Source: Candidatus Iainarchaeum sp. (GTDB lineage Archaea > Iainarchaeota > Iainarchaeia > Iainarchaeales > UBA10219). From it: a DNA stretch of 64,000 bases. Shown one piece after another: positions 16,509-24,401 of this stretch. A program made the translations under genes and the position numbers. Within the stretch, counting starts at the first letter, position 1; each line of letters opens with the position of its first letter. The stretch spans positions 71,281 to 135,280 of the forward strand of contig JAGVWE010000006.1 of the NCBI GenBank assembly GCA_018304425.1, written 5' to 3'. The notes under the pieces are model-generated. The model saw only the letters and a program-made list of their open reading frames with translations. It did not search any database and was not told the DNA's origin.

Positions 16509-17324
16509 CTAATCCCCGCGGTTCGCCCCGAACAGTTCCTCGTACCACGCGAACCAGAAGGCCGTGAAGAGGAACGCGAATTTCTTGAACTGCAGCCAGG
16601 AAAGCGGGTAAAAGATGTTGTAGGCCGCCCTCGCAATCCAGTGCAGGTTATGGTATTTCCGGATGAGCTGCACGTATCCCCGGCTTCCCCGCAGGCACTG
16701 CTTCCAGAGGCTCTGGTTGGCCCCCGACTTTTCCAGGGGACCAAAGTGCCAGACTTTCGCGTCTCTGCAGCCAAAGACCGGGTACTTGCCGCGCAAGCGG
16801 TAGCCCAGCTCGACGTCATCCCAGTAAATGTCTTCCACGAACGGGTTCTTTTCCAGGACCTCACGGTGGAAGGCCGCATTACAACAGTTGATGAACTCGC
16901 CTCGTTCGGCGAGGCCCGAGGCGAAGATGCCGCGCTCACTGCCGTCCTGGGAGTGAATCAGGACCTGGCCCTGCATGACCTTGGCTTCCGGGTGCGAGGC
17001 AAAAAAGCGGTGGATGGCCTCAATCCAGTCCGGTCTGGGCTCGGCATCGAAGTCCGTGAACGCCACGATTTCCCTGGAACTGTGCTGGACTCCGATGTTG
17101 CGCTTGAAGCCCGCGTTGTCCCGCCCCGGGGGAGGAAGGGCTTTCACGATTTGGTCGACGAACGGCTCCGCGATTTCCGGCATGCGGTCCGTGAAGGCGT
17201 CCACGAGGATGACTTCCTCGGGTTTACGGGTCTGCCGCTGCAAGGCCTTGAAGAAGGCAGGGGCATGCCGTTCCTCGTTCCGGGAAACCAGTATAAGGCT
17301 GATGCCGGGTGCATGGACGGGCAT
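16509..17324 (-). CDS. GT2 glycosyltransferase
   Basis: 271 aa. Motifs: SLILVSRNEERHAPAFFKAL, VILVDAFTDRMPEIAEPF, the sugar-nucleotide stretch NAGFKRNIGVQHSSREIVAFTDFDAEP (DFD metal motif), CCNAAFHREVLEKNPFVED and the catalytic-base-like YWDDVELGYRLRGKYPVF. Hydrophobic C-terminal region (FLFTAFWFAWYEELF) for peripheral membrane contact. An A/T box at about 17347-17356 lies about 25 bp from the ATG at 17324, suggesting a leaderless transcript divergent from rfbF. Confidence 0.83.
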   Translation of the reverse strand: MPVHAPGISLILVSRNEERHAPAFFKALQRQTRKPEEVILVDAFTDRMPEIAEPFVDQIVKALPPPGRDNAGFKRNIGVQHSSREIVAFTDFDAEPRPDWIEAIHRFFASHPEAKVMQGQVLIHSQDGSERGIFASGLAERGEFINCCNAAFHREVLEKNPFVEDIYWDDVELGYRLRGKYPVFGCRDAKVWHFGPLEKSGANQSLWKQCLRGSRGYVQLIRKYHNLHWIARAAYNIFYPLSWLQFKKFAFLFTAFWFAWYEELFGANRGD

Positions 17325-17389
17325 TACGCTAATGGGCTTGAAAACCTTTAAAAACAGTAAGAGACAGCCTATTATCCATGGGCCTATCC

Positions 17390-18091
17390 ATGGACCTGCA
17401 AACCCTGATTCTCTGCGGGGGGAAGGGCACCCGCATGGGCCCCTCGAATGGCTCGCCCAAGCACATGCTGGAAGTCGGCGGCAAGCCCGTGCTCTGGCAC
17501 CTCATGAAATCCTATGCCCACCACGGCTTCAAGGACTTCGTGCTCTGCCTGGGGTATAGGGGAGAGGCCATCCGCAGGTATTTCAGGCATGAACGGCAGT
17601 GGAACATCGAATTCGTGGACACGGGCCTGGAAACGAACACAGGCGGCAGGGTGAAACGGGCCAGGCCCTACATCGAGGGCGAAAATTTTTTCTGCACGTA
17701 TGGGGACGGCTTGTCCGACGTGGACCCCGGAAAACTGCTGGCCTTCCACTTGCGGCATGGAAGAACCGCGACCGTGACCGCCGTGCGGCCGGCCAGCCAG
17801 TTCGGCTTGCTGGAAATCAACGGCCGAAACCACGTTACCGAGTTCGTGGAAAAGCCGGTGCTCGACCACTGGATCAACGGCGGCTTCTTCGTCTTCGGCA
17901 AAAAGGTCTTCAAGTACATCCAGGACAACGAGGTGCTGGAGCGGCAGCCCTTTGAGCGGCTGACCCAGAAGAAGGAGATGATGGCGTTCAAGCACAAGGG
18001 ATTCTGGGAGTGCATGGACACCTTCAAGGACTACATGAAGCTGAACAGCTTGTGGGAAACCGGGAAAGCCAAGTGGAAGGTGTGGCCGTAG
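17390..18091 (+). CDS. rfbF: Glucose-1-phosphate cytidylyltransferase
   Basis: 233 aa. The pyrophosphorylase signature LILCGGKGTRMGPSNGSPKHMLEVGGKPVLWHLM is close to RfbF, including the WHLMK segment; LCLGYRGEAIRRYF, the FVDTGLETNTGGRVKRARPYI block and the metal-binding TYGDGLSDVD are further family marks. It makes CDP-glucose from CTP and glucose-1-phosphate. ATG 17390 gives the normal N-terminus; ATG 17378 is the alternative, about 26 bp from the TATA-like CCTTTAAAAACA at 17348. The stop abuts the rfbG start. Confidence 0.9.
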   Translation: MDLQTLILCGGKGTRMGPSNGSPKHMLEVGGKPVLWHLMKSYAHHGFKDFVLCLGYRGEAIRRYFRHERQWNIEFVDTGLETNTGGRVKRARPYIEGENFFCTYGDGLSDVDPGKLLAFHLRHGRTATVTAVRPASQFGLLEINGRNHVTEFVEKPVLDHWINGGFFVFGKKVFKYIQDNEVLERQPFERLTQKKEMMAFKHKGFWECMDTFKDYMKLNSLWETGKAKWKVWP

Positions 18092-19063
18092 ATGGCCGGG
18101 AAAAACTTCTGGCAAGGACGACAGGTGCTGGTCACGGGAGCGGACGGCTTCATCGGCAGTTGGGTGGCCAAGGGCCTCCTCGAACAAGGCGCCCAGGTGC
18201 GAACCATCGTGCGGCAGCCCGGGCTTGCCTGCTCCATGGATGCCCTGGGCATCCGGGAAAAGCTGGACGTGAAACCCGGCGACATCACCGACTACAAGGC
18301 CGTGGAAACGGCTTTTAACGGGGTTGACAGCTGTTTTCACCTGGCGGCCCAGGCCTTCGTCGAGCAAGCCAACAGGAACCCCCTGCCGACCTTCGAGTCC
18401 AACATCAAGGGCACGTGGAACATCCTCGAAGCGGCAAGGAAGGGAGCCGGCGTGGAACGGGTCATCGTGGCCTCCTCGGACAAGGCCTATGGCGTGCAGA
18501 AAAAGCTGCCCTACACCGAGGACAGTCCCCTCCTGGGAAGGTTCCCCTATGACGCCTCCAAGGCCTGCGCGGACGTACTCGCGCAAGGCTATGCCACCAG
18601 CTATGGCTTGCCGGTCTCGATCACGCGGAACGCCAACACCTTTGGGGGCGCCGACCTGAACCTGAGCCGCATCGTGCCCGGCGTAATCAAGTGGGTGCTG
18701 CACAACGAGGTTCCAGTCATCCGCAGCGATGGCAAACCAAAGCGCGACTACGTGTACGTCAAGGACATCGCGAACGCGTACCTGCTCCTGGGAGAAAACC
18801 TGCACCGCCGGGAAGTCCGGGGGAACGCTTTCAACTTCGGCTCGGGAAAGCCAGTGAGCGTGCTGGAGTTGTTCACGCGCATCATCCGCTTGTGCGGCAA
18901 GAAAGTCAAACCCCACATCCTCAACGAGGCGAGAAACGAAATCCCCGCGCAGTGGCTCTCCAACCGGAAGGCAAAGAAAGTGCTGGGCTGGAAACCCCGT
19001 TACTCCCTTGACCAGGGGCTGCGGGAAACCATTGACTGGTACAAGGCCTATTACCGGTTGTGA
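18092..19063 (+). CDS. rfbG: CDP-glucose 4,6-dehydratase
   Basis: 323 aa extended SDR. NAD-binding GADGFIGS at about residues 16-23; VASSDKAYG carries the catalytic Ser/Thr-Asp-Lys arrangement of 4,6-dehydratases, and FPYDASKACADVL gives the Tyr-x3-Lys. NTFGGADLNLSRIVPG and KRDYVYVKDIANAYLLL are diagnostic of RfbG. Product is CDP-4-keto-6-deoxyglucose. Immediately follows rfbF with no gap, so the two form a unit. The next enzyme for 3,6-dideoxyhexoses (RfbH, PLP and iron-sulfur) is not in this window. Confidence 0.88.
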   Translation: MAGKNFWQGRQVLVTGADGFIGSWVAKGLLEQGAQVRTIVRQPGLACSMDALGIREKLDVKPGDITDYKAVETAFNGVDSCFHLAAQAFVEQANRNPLPTFESNIKGTWNILEAARKGAGVERVIVASSDKAYGVQKKLPYTEDSPLLGRFPYDASKACADVLAQGYATSYGLPVSITRNANTFGGADLNLSRIVPGVIKWVLHNEVPVIRSDGKPKRDYVYVKDIANAYLLLGENLHRREVRGNAFNFGSGKPVSVLELFTRIIRLCGKKVKPHILNEARNEIPAQWLSNRKAKKVLGWKPRYSLDQGLRETIDWYKAYYRL

Positions 19064-19078
19064 AACGCATCCCGCCGG

Positions 19079-20011
19079 CTAGCGGCGGTAGCGCAGCTTC
19101 CATCCTGTCTTGGTGTCGGCCTGGCTGAAGGCCGCGGCCGCCATGGCCAGGCCTGCCAGCACCCACCACCAGAAAAAGCCGAGAATTGCTTTGAACCGAT
19201 GGACGCGGGGCAACTGGCTCAAGCCATACCCGAACAACGGCCCATAGAAACCGGCCAGGCTCGCCTTATACTGGCCGTATAACTGGTTCACTTGGCGTTT
19301 GGCGAGGAAGCCGCGCTTGCGTTGTCGGAAGTAATCCATCCACCCAATGCGTTCCCAGCAGACCTTGAAGTAGGGCCGGCTTTCGGGCTCGAAGGTGAGG
19401 ACGTCGAAGCCGTTGGCCTGGAGCTGGTACAAGCGCTCCGCGTCATCGGCCAGGGTTTGCTGCGCGCCGATGGCGCTCTTGCGGAAAAAGTTCACGAAGA
19501 ACGGATAGGCCGGGTTGGGGCTGACCACGTCCTTGCCCGCGCGCTTTTCGACGAAACGCCGGTAGCGGAACTCGGCGAGGAACAGGGTGTTCCAGGCATC
19601 CCCCAAAAAAAGAAGGTCCTTGTTCTCCCGCATGCGTTGCGGGGTGTAGGTCGTGGAATACCAGTCGCCGAGGCCCCCACATTTTGGGTCGGCGAAAAGC
19701 GTTACCAGTTTCCGGAACTCCTCCGCCGAGCAGTCGAACACCCAGTCGGCGTCGTGCACGCAAACGATTTCGTGCCGGGCCAGGGACACCAGTTTCTCCA
19801 TGACCTGGTGCTTGCCTTGCCGCTCGCGGAAAACCACCGTGTCAGCGAAGGAAAAGCCGCGCACGATTTCTTCGGTGCCATCCGTGCAGCCGTCCAGGCC
19901 CACCAGGACCTGGAGGGAGGGAACGCTTTCCCGCAGCTGCGCGAGGCGGCGCAGGGCGTGGGCGATTATTTTTTCCTCGTTGTGCGCGGGAATAAGGAAG
20001 CTGACGCTCAT
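19079..20011 (-). CDS. GT2 glycosyltransferase of the heptose operon
   Basis: 310 aa. GT-A motifs: SVSFLIPAHNEEKIIAHALRRL, VLVGLDGCTDGTEEIV, RERQGKHQVMEKL and the metal-binding EIVCVHDADWVF. A later acidic stretch LADDAERLYQLQANGFDV fits the catalytic base region. One C-terminal hydrophobic helix (AILGFFWWWVLAGLAMAAAAF). The start overlaps the gmhB stop by 4 nt, making it last in the seven-gene operon. A heptosyltransferase role is attractive but purely contextual. Confidence 0.8.
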   Translation of the reverse strand: MSVSFLIPAHNEEKIIAHALRRLAQLRESVPSLQVLVGLDGCTDGTEEIVRGFSFADTVVFRERQGKHQVMEKLVSLARHEIVCVHDADWVFDCSAEEFRKLVTLFADPKCGGLGDWYSTTYTPQRMRENKDLLFLGDAWNTLFLAEFRYRRFVEKRAGKDVVSPNPAYPFFVNFFRKSAIGAQQTLADDAERLYQLQANGFDVLTFEPESRPYFKVCWERIGWMDYFRQRKRGFLAKRQVNQLYGQYKASLAGFYGPLFGYGLSQLPRVHRFKAILGFFWWWVLAGLAMAAAAFSQADTKTGWKLRYRR

Positions 20012-20559
20012 TTTCCTTCACGTCCCACGATCCAGGCAACGGCGGCCGGCAAATCCGCGCACTCGAAGTCGGCCCTGGCTTCGGCCTGACAATCCAGGCC
20101 AGCGTGCCCGGTCGCCTCTTTTCCGGCCAGGATGTCGCGGGCCATGTCCCCCACCAGATAGGAAGCCCGTAAATCGAGGTCATGCGCCTTGGCTGCCTGT
20201 TTTAGCATGCCTGGCTTGGGTTTGCGGCAATCGCAGTCCAACCGGTATGCTTCGACTTCGGCCAGGGTGGAGTGCGGGCAGTAGTAGAAGCCATCGATTT
20301 TCCCGCCCTCCCCTGCCACCAGCTTCCGGAGGCGGTCGTTGATGGCCCTTACCTCTTTTTCCGTGCACAGGCCGCGCGCCACCACGGGCTGATTCGAGAC
20401 GACCAGCACCTTGAAACCGGACTTATTGAGGACGGCAATGGCTTTGCCTGCGCCGGGCAGCAGCCGGAGCGCGGCCGGCTCGTGGAGGAGGTGGACTTCC
20501 TCGTTGATGGTGCCATCGCGGTCCAGGAAAACAGCGCGATTCAAGACGGCGCGGTTCAT
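20008..20559 (-). CDS. gmhB: D-glycero-D-manno-heptose-1,7-bisphosphate 7-phosphatase
   Basis: 183 aa HAD-superfamily phosphatase. The nucleophile motif RAVFLDRDGTIN (DxDxT), VVSNQP (motif II), and CRKPKPGML with YLVGDMARDILAG (motifs III/IV) match GmhB. The zinc-loop region is reduced to YYCPHS plus DCDCRKP. It removes the 7-phosphate from heptose-1,7-bisphosphate between the HddA and HddC steps. Encoded next to gmhA, hddA and hddC with 1-4-nt junctions, which makes the assignment firm. Confidence 0.87.
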   Translation of the reverse strand: MNRAVLNRAVFLDRDGTINEEVHLLHEPAALRLLPGAGKAIAVLNKSGFKVLVVSNQPVVARGLCTEKEVRAINDRLRKLVAGEGGKIDGFYYCPHSTLAEVEAYRLDCDCRKPKPGMLKQAAKAHDLDLRASYLVGDMARDILAGKEATGHAGLDCQAEARADFECADLPAAVAWIVGREGK

Positions 20560-21114
20560 CTACATCAATTCCCTGATGCGTTGCATCATCAGGTGGTCCA
20601 GCACCAGGTGCAGGTCCTCGCAGGGGCCGTACTCGTGGCTGGGCACGACGATGCTCAGGTCGGCCAACGGCTTCAACTTGCCGCCGCCGAAACCGGTCCA
20701 GGCGACGGTCTTCGCGCCCCGTTCCTTGGCGTACTCCACGGCTTTCAAGACGTTGGGGCTGTTGCCGGACGCCGAAATCGCGAGGACCACGTCCCCTTTT
20801 TGCAGGAAATTCTTCAAGGGCTCGACGAAAATGTCTTCATAGCTTGAATCGTTGCCCCACGCGGTCATCAGGGGAACGTTGTCGTTCAGGCAGATGGCCT
20901 TGAAGCGCGGCTTGCCGGGGAGGAGGCAGCCCTTGTTCAAGTCGTTGGCGACGTGGGAGGCGGTGGCCGCGCTGCCTCCGTTGCCGAAGACGAAGACCTG
21001 GTGGCCTGCCTGGCAGGCCTGCAGCAGGGCCTGGATGCAGGCATCGATGTCCTTGCAGGGCAGGCCGTCGATGACCTTTTTCAGGTTCTCTAAATAGGCT
21101 TGGGTTGAAACCAT
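20560..21114 (-). CDS. gmhA: Sedoheptulose-7-phosphate isomerase
   Basis: 184 aa SIS-domain protein, the usual GmhA length. Substrate-binding motifs are VFVFGNGGSAATASHVANDLNKG and LAISASGNSPNVLKAVEYAKERGAKTVAWTG; PSHEYGPCEDLHLVLDHLM carries the C-terminal His/Glu residues of the active site. It converts sedoheptulose-7-phosphate to D-glycero-D-manno-heptose-7-phosphate, the first step of heptose synthesis. Two nucleotides downstream of hddA, one before gmhB. Confidence 0.9.
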   Translation of the reverse strand: MVSTQAYLENLKKVIDGLPCKDIDACIQALLQACQAGHQVFVFGNGGSAATASHVANDLNKGCLLPGKPRFKAICLNDNVPLMTAWGNDSSYEDIFVEPLKNFLQKGDVVLAISASGNSPNVLKAVEYAKERGAKTVAWTGFGGGKLKPLADLSIVVPSHEYGPCEDLHLVLDHLMMQRIRELM

Positions 21115-21116
21115 GT

Positions 21117-22091
21117 TCAGTCCTCCTCGTAGACGATGCGGCTCCCCCCTTCTTCCAGGGAGAACGGCGTTTCCTTCAACGGCCTTAACGCCTGCCGCAA
21201 GGCGTTTTGCCGGCGTTTCTCACAGTAGAAGGCCAGGAAGCCCCCGTTGCCCGAGCCACAGATTTTGCCGCCCACCGCGCCGGCCTTGAGGGCCCGGGCA
21301 TAGTATTGGTCAATCAAGGGGTTGGAGACGTTGGCGGCCAGCCGCTTCTTGAGCAGCCAGTTCTTGTGCAAGAGGTTCCCGAACCGCGTGAGGTCATCGG
21401 CGTGCAATGCATCATAGGCGTCGTAGGCCAGCGCCTTCAGGAGGTGCAGGAACACGAGGTTTTTCTTCGTGTTCTTTTTCTGTTTGGCGAGCACGCTCTT
21501 GGAGTCGCGGGTGAGGCCGGTGAAGAAGAGCAGGAGGTTCGCGTCGAGTTCGCGCAGGGAGTTCTTCGAGCAGCGCACGGGATGCACGGAAACCGTTTCA
21601 TCGGGGTTGAATTCGAAGAGGTTGAGGCCGCCGAAGGCCGCGGCGTACTGGTCCTGCTTGCCGATGGGTTCGCGGAGCAGGCCGATTTCGACGTGGCATG
21701 CCTGTTCGGCGAGGGACCGCGCTGGCTTTTTTTTCCCCTGGTAGGCGTGCAGGACGTTGAGGAGGCCCACGGCGAAGGAGCTGCTGCTGCCCAGGCCCGA
21801 GCCCTTGCTGGGGATGTCGGCCAGGGAAAGCAGTTCGATGCCGGAGTCGATGCCCGCGGCCTTCATGCAGGCGTTGAACAACGGGTGCCTGACCTGCTGG
21901 CGCCGGTCGATGATTTCGGTCTGCGAGTACCCGAGGCGGATGCCTTTCTCGAAGCGCTTGTTGGCGATGAGGTAAACGTATTGGTCGATGGCCGTGCTCA
22001 GGACCGCGCCGCCGTGCCTCGCGTAATAGTCTTTGAAGTCGGTGCCGCCACCGCAAAAGCTTATCCTCAAGGGCGTCCTACTGGCGATCAA
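21117..22091 (-). CDS. hddA: D-glycero-D-manno-heptose-7-phosphate kinase
   Basis: 324 aa GHMP kinase. N-terminal SRTPLRISFCGGGTDFKDYY and the ATP loop PSKGSGLGSSSSFAVGLLN match HddA; GKICGSGNGGFLAFYCE is the C-terminal GHMP motif. Starts at a TTG (22089-22091) inside the end of hddC (14-nt overlap); TTG is accepted because it gives the family N-terminus exactly and no ATG is near. The alpha-phosphorylated product feeds GmhB and then HddC, i.e. the GDP-heptose route. Confidence 0.88.
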   Translation of the reverse strand: MIASRTPLRISFCGGGTDFKDYYARHGGAVLSTAIDQYVYLIANKRFEKGIRLGYSQTEIIDRRQQVRHPLFNACMKAAGIDSGIELLSLADIPSKGSGLGSSSSFAVGLLNVLHAYQGKKKPARSLAEQACHVEIGLLREPIGKQDQYAAAFGGLNLFEFNPDETVSVHPVRCSKNSLRELDANLLLFFTGLTRDSKSVLAKQKKNTKKNLVFLHLLKALAYDAYDALHADDLTRFGNLLHKNWLLKKRLAANVSNPLIDQYYARALKAGAVGGKICGSGNGGFLAFYCEKRRQNALRQALRPLKETPFSLEEGGSRIVYEED

Positions 22092-22797
22092 GGCCGAATT
22101 CCTCCTTTACCTGCTTATACCGTTCGAGGGTGCCGATGTCCCGCATATAGTCTGTTGAAACAAAGCCATATAATGGTTTACTGGCCCCCTTTGCGGCTGC
22201 CTTCACGAGGGCGGGGAAGACGTCGCGGCCGAAGTCCAGGGGAGTGGCATGGGGAATGCCCTTGAAGATGGCGGGTTCCAGGACGTAGCAGCCCGCATTG
22301 GTGAGACCCCCGAGCACGGCAGCTGCCTTGCGGCCGAAGAACGTGATGCGGTTTTGGGAGTCGAGTTCGGCGAGGTCGCTGTCTGCCGGGTGGTCGGAGG
22401 GGTGGAGGACGAGCGAGGCCAGGCCCCCGTGTTCCTGGTGGAAGGCGATGAGCTTGGAGTAATCGAGTCGGCTGGCGACGTCGCCGTAGACGACAAGGAA
22501 GGTTTCCCCTGGCTGGGATTCGAGTTGCCGGACGCTGCCCGCGGTGCCGAGGAATTCCGGGTCCACCGAGTACGTGATGTGGGCCTTGAACCGTTCCCCG
22601 TAGCCGAAGTAGTCGGAGATTTTTTCGCGCTGGTGGGAAACGCATAAGAGGAGGTCTTGGATGCCGTGCCGGACCAGTCCTTCCACGAGCCACTCAAGCA
22701 GGGGCTTGCCGGCCACGGGCAGCATGACTTTGGGCGTGTCCTGGGTCAGGGGCCTCAACCGTTCCCCCTTTCCTCCCGCGAGGATGACGGCTTTCAT
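22078..22797 (-). CDS. hddC: D-glycero-alpha-D-manno-heptose-1-phosphate guanylyltransferase
   Basis: 239 aa nucleotidyltransferase with an intact signature (VILAGGKGERLRPLTQDTPKVMLPVAGKPLLEWL), metal site VVYGDVAS and PDFG-type end segment TPLDFGRDVFPAL. Sequence alone fits mannose- or heptose-1-phosphate guanylyltransferases. The position directly before hddA-gmhA-gmhB identifies it as HddC, which makes GDP-D-glycero-alpha-D-manno-heptose. ATG overlaps the flippase stop by 4 nt. Confidence 0.82.
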   Translation of the reverse strand: MKAVILAGGKGERLRPLTQDTPKVMLPVAGKPLLEWLVEGLVRHGIQDLLLCVSHQREKISDYFGYGERFKAHITYSVDPEFLGTAGSVRQLESQPGETFLVVYGDVASRLDYSKLIAFHQEHGGLASLVLHPSDHPADSDLAELDSQNRITFFGRKAAAVLGGLTNAGCYVLEPAIFKGIPHATPLDFGRDVFPALVKAAAKGASKPLYGFVSTDYMRDIGTLERYKQVKEEFGLDRQ

Positions 22798-24401
22798 GGC
22801 TTTGCCTCCGGCCGGGCGAAGGCCTGCAGGAACCGGCCGACGCGGCCGATGCGGGCGAACAACTGCCCGTCCTGCCGGGGAAAGGGCTTCAGGTAGAGGG
22901 AAACCGCGGCGTAAACGCCGGCAGCCACCAGGACGAGGAACAGGAGGCTGGACAGGGAATGGACCTGGTCCCTGAACAGGTAAACAAACAAGCCCATGCC
23001 CAGGGTGGCCGCGAGGGTCGCACTCAAATCGCGGAAGGGGATGCGGAGCCGGACTTTTCGCCGGGTGAGGAAGAACTCGAGGAGCATCATGACCAGGAAA
23101 CCGGCCGCGTTCACCAAGGCAACCGTGAGGATGCCTTGCCCGGACTGGAGGAGGAGGACGTTGGCCGCGGTGGTGACGAGGAAAACCGTTTTCGCGTAGA
23201 GCCCGATTTCCGGGCGTTCAATCGTGTTGTAGATGTTGACGATGGAGTGCCGGAAGGAAAGCAGGCCGTGGGAGACGGCTGCCACGATGAAGACGTTGAC
23301 GGCCACCAGGTATTTGGGGTCGAACACGAATTGAATGGTTTGGGGCGCGAGCAGGACGAGGCCCAGCAGGGTGGGGAAGACGAAGAAGGCCGTGAACCGC
23401 GAATAGGCTTGGAAGAAGTATTCGAGTTCGCCGAGGTTCTTGGACTGGGTGAAGCGTTTGACGACCGAGGGGAACACGACCAGGGCCGAGACCACGGCAG
23501 GGGAATAGGCCATGAGCACCTGGGGCATTTTCACGCCGAAGGAGTACCAGGCGATGGCGGTTGTGCCGGCGAAGTAGCCGATGAGGAGGTTGTCGATGGT
23601 GAGGTTGGTGACGAGTTCGCCGAGGTAGCTGAGCTGGCTGAAGGCCCCGTACCGTAGCACGCGCTTGAAGTCCGAGAACTTCGCGCCCAGGTCGGGGAGG
23701 TCGAGGAGCGCGGATTTCAGGGAGAGGAAGCCTATCGAGGCCGTCAGGAGGCTGGAGGCGAGGATGACGGCCAGTACGGTGCCCAGGGGCCCAACCGGCC
23801 CGGTGAGCCCAGTCGACCCCGTCAACCCGGCCAGCCCGGTCACGGAGAGGCCTTGGGAGAGGGCCAGGAACGCGAACACGAGGACGAACCCGGTGTAAAA
23901 CACGCGCATGACGGCGCGGGGCTTTTGCCGGAGCAGCGCGTTGAGCGTCCAGTCGAATACCCCGGTGAGGAGTTGGACGAAGTTGATGAAGGCGAAGAGC
24001 CACACGTAGAGGGGGTGGAAGCCCGTGCTCTTGAACACCGCGTTGAAGACGCCTGGGAACAGGCCCAGCAGCACCAGCACCAGCAACCCGTTGGCAAGGG
24101 TGAGCTTGACTGAAAAGCCGAAGAGGTCCTTGGCGGAGCGGTAGTTTTTTTTCGCCATGTAATCCGGGATGAACCGGGCCAGCGCGTAGAGGACCGCTCC
24201 CGAAACCAGTCCGAGGAAGGTGACCGTGCTGAAGAACAACGAGTAAATCCCGAACTCGTCCACGGGCAGGAACTTGATGAGGACCAGGGTCACGAGGAAC
24301 TGCAGGAGGATGCCGGCGTTGGCCGCCACGTAATTGAACAAGGCGCCTTTCGCCGTGCGCTGGTACAAATCGTCGAACTCGCCGTCCATGTCTAGTCTCA
24401 C
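22794..24401 (-). CDS. Polysaccharide flippase (Wzx/MurJ-like) with a collagen-like insert
   Basis: 535 aa with about 12-14 hydrophobic segments, starting with GALFNYVAANAGILLQFLVTLVLIKFLPVDEFGIYSLFFS, the typical start of MOP-superfamily lipid-oligosaccharide exporters. It would turn the lipid-linked glycan across the membrane. Between two membrane segments (residues about 185-208) lies a Gly-x-y run (GLAGLTGSTGLTGPVGPLG) that is not normal for the family. Overlaps the dehydrogenase stop and the hddC start by 4 nt each. Confidence 0.85.
   Translation of the reverse strand: MRLDMDGEFDDLYQRTAKGALFNYVAANAGILLQFLVTLVLIKFLPVDEFGIYSLFFSTVTFLGLVSGAVLYALARFIPDYMAKKNYRSAKDLFGFSVKLTLANGLLVLVLLGLFPGVFNAVFKSTGFHPLYVWLFAFINFVQLLTGVFDWTLNALLRQKPRAVMRVFYTGFVLVFAFLALSQGLSVTGLAGLTGSTGLTGPVGPLGTVLAVILASSLLTASIGFLSLKSALLDLPDLGAKFSDFKRVLRYGAFSQLSYLGELVTNLTIDNLLIGYFAGTTAIAWYSFGVKMPQVLMAYSPAVVSALVVFPSVVKRFTQSKNLGELEYFFQAYSRFTAFFVFPTLLGLVLLAPQTIQFVFDPKYLVAVNVFIVAAVSHGLLSFRHSIVNIYNTIERPEIGLYAKTVFLVTTAANVLLLQSGQGILTVALVNAAGFLVMMLLEFFLTRRKVRLRIPFRDLSATLAATLGMGLFVYLFRDQVHSLSSLLFLVLVAAGVYAAVSLYLKPFPRQDGQLFARIGRVGRFLQAFARPEAKP
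23775..23850 (-). repeat. Short Gly-x-y coding repeat within the flippase gene
   Basis: On the minus strand a C/G-rich imperfect 9-nt repeat encodes consecutive Gly-x-y triplets (GLA-GLT-GST-GLT-GPV-GPL). It resembles the collagen-like tracts that expand by slippage, and lies in a loop of the transporter. Confidence 0.6.
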
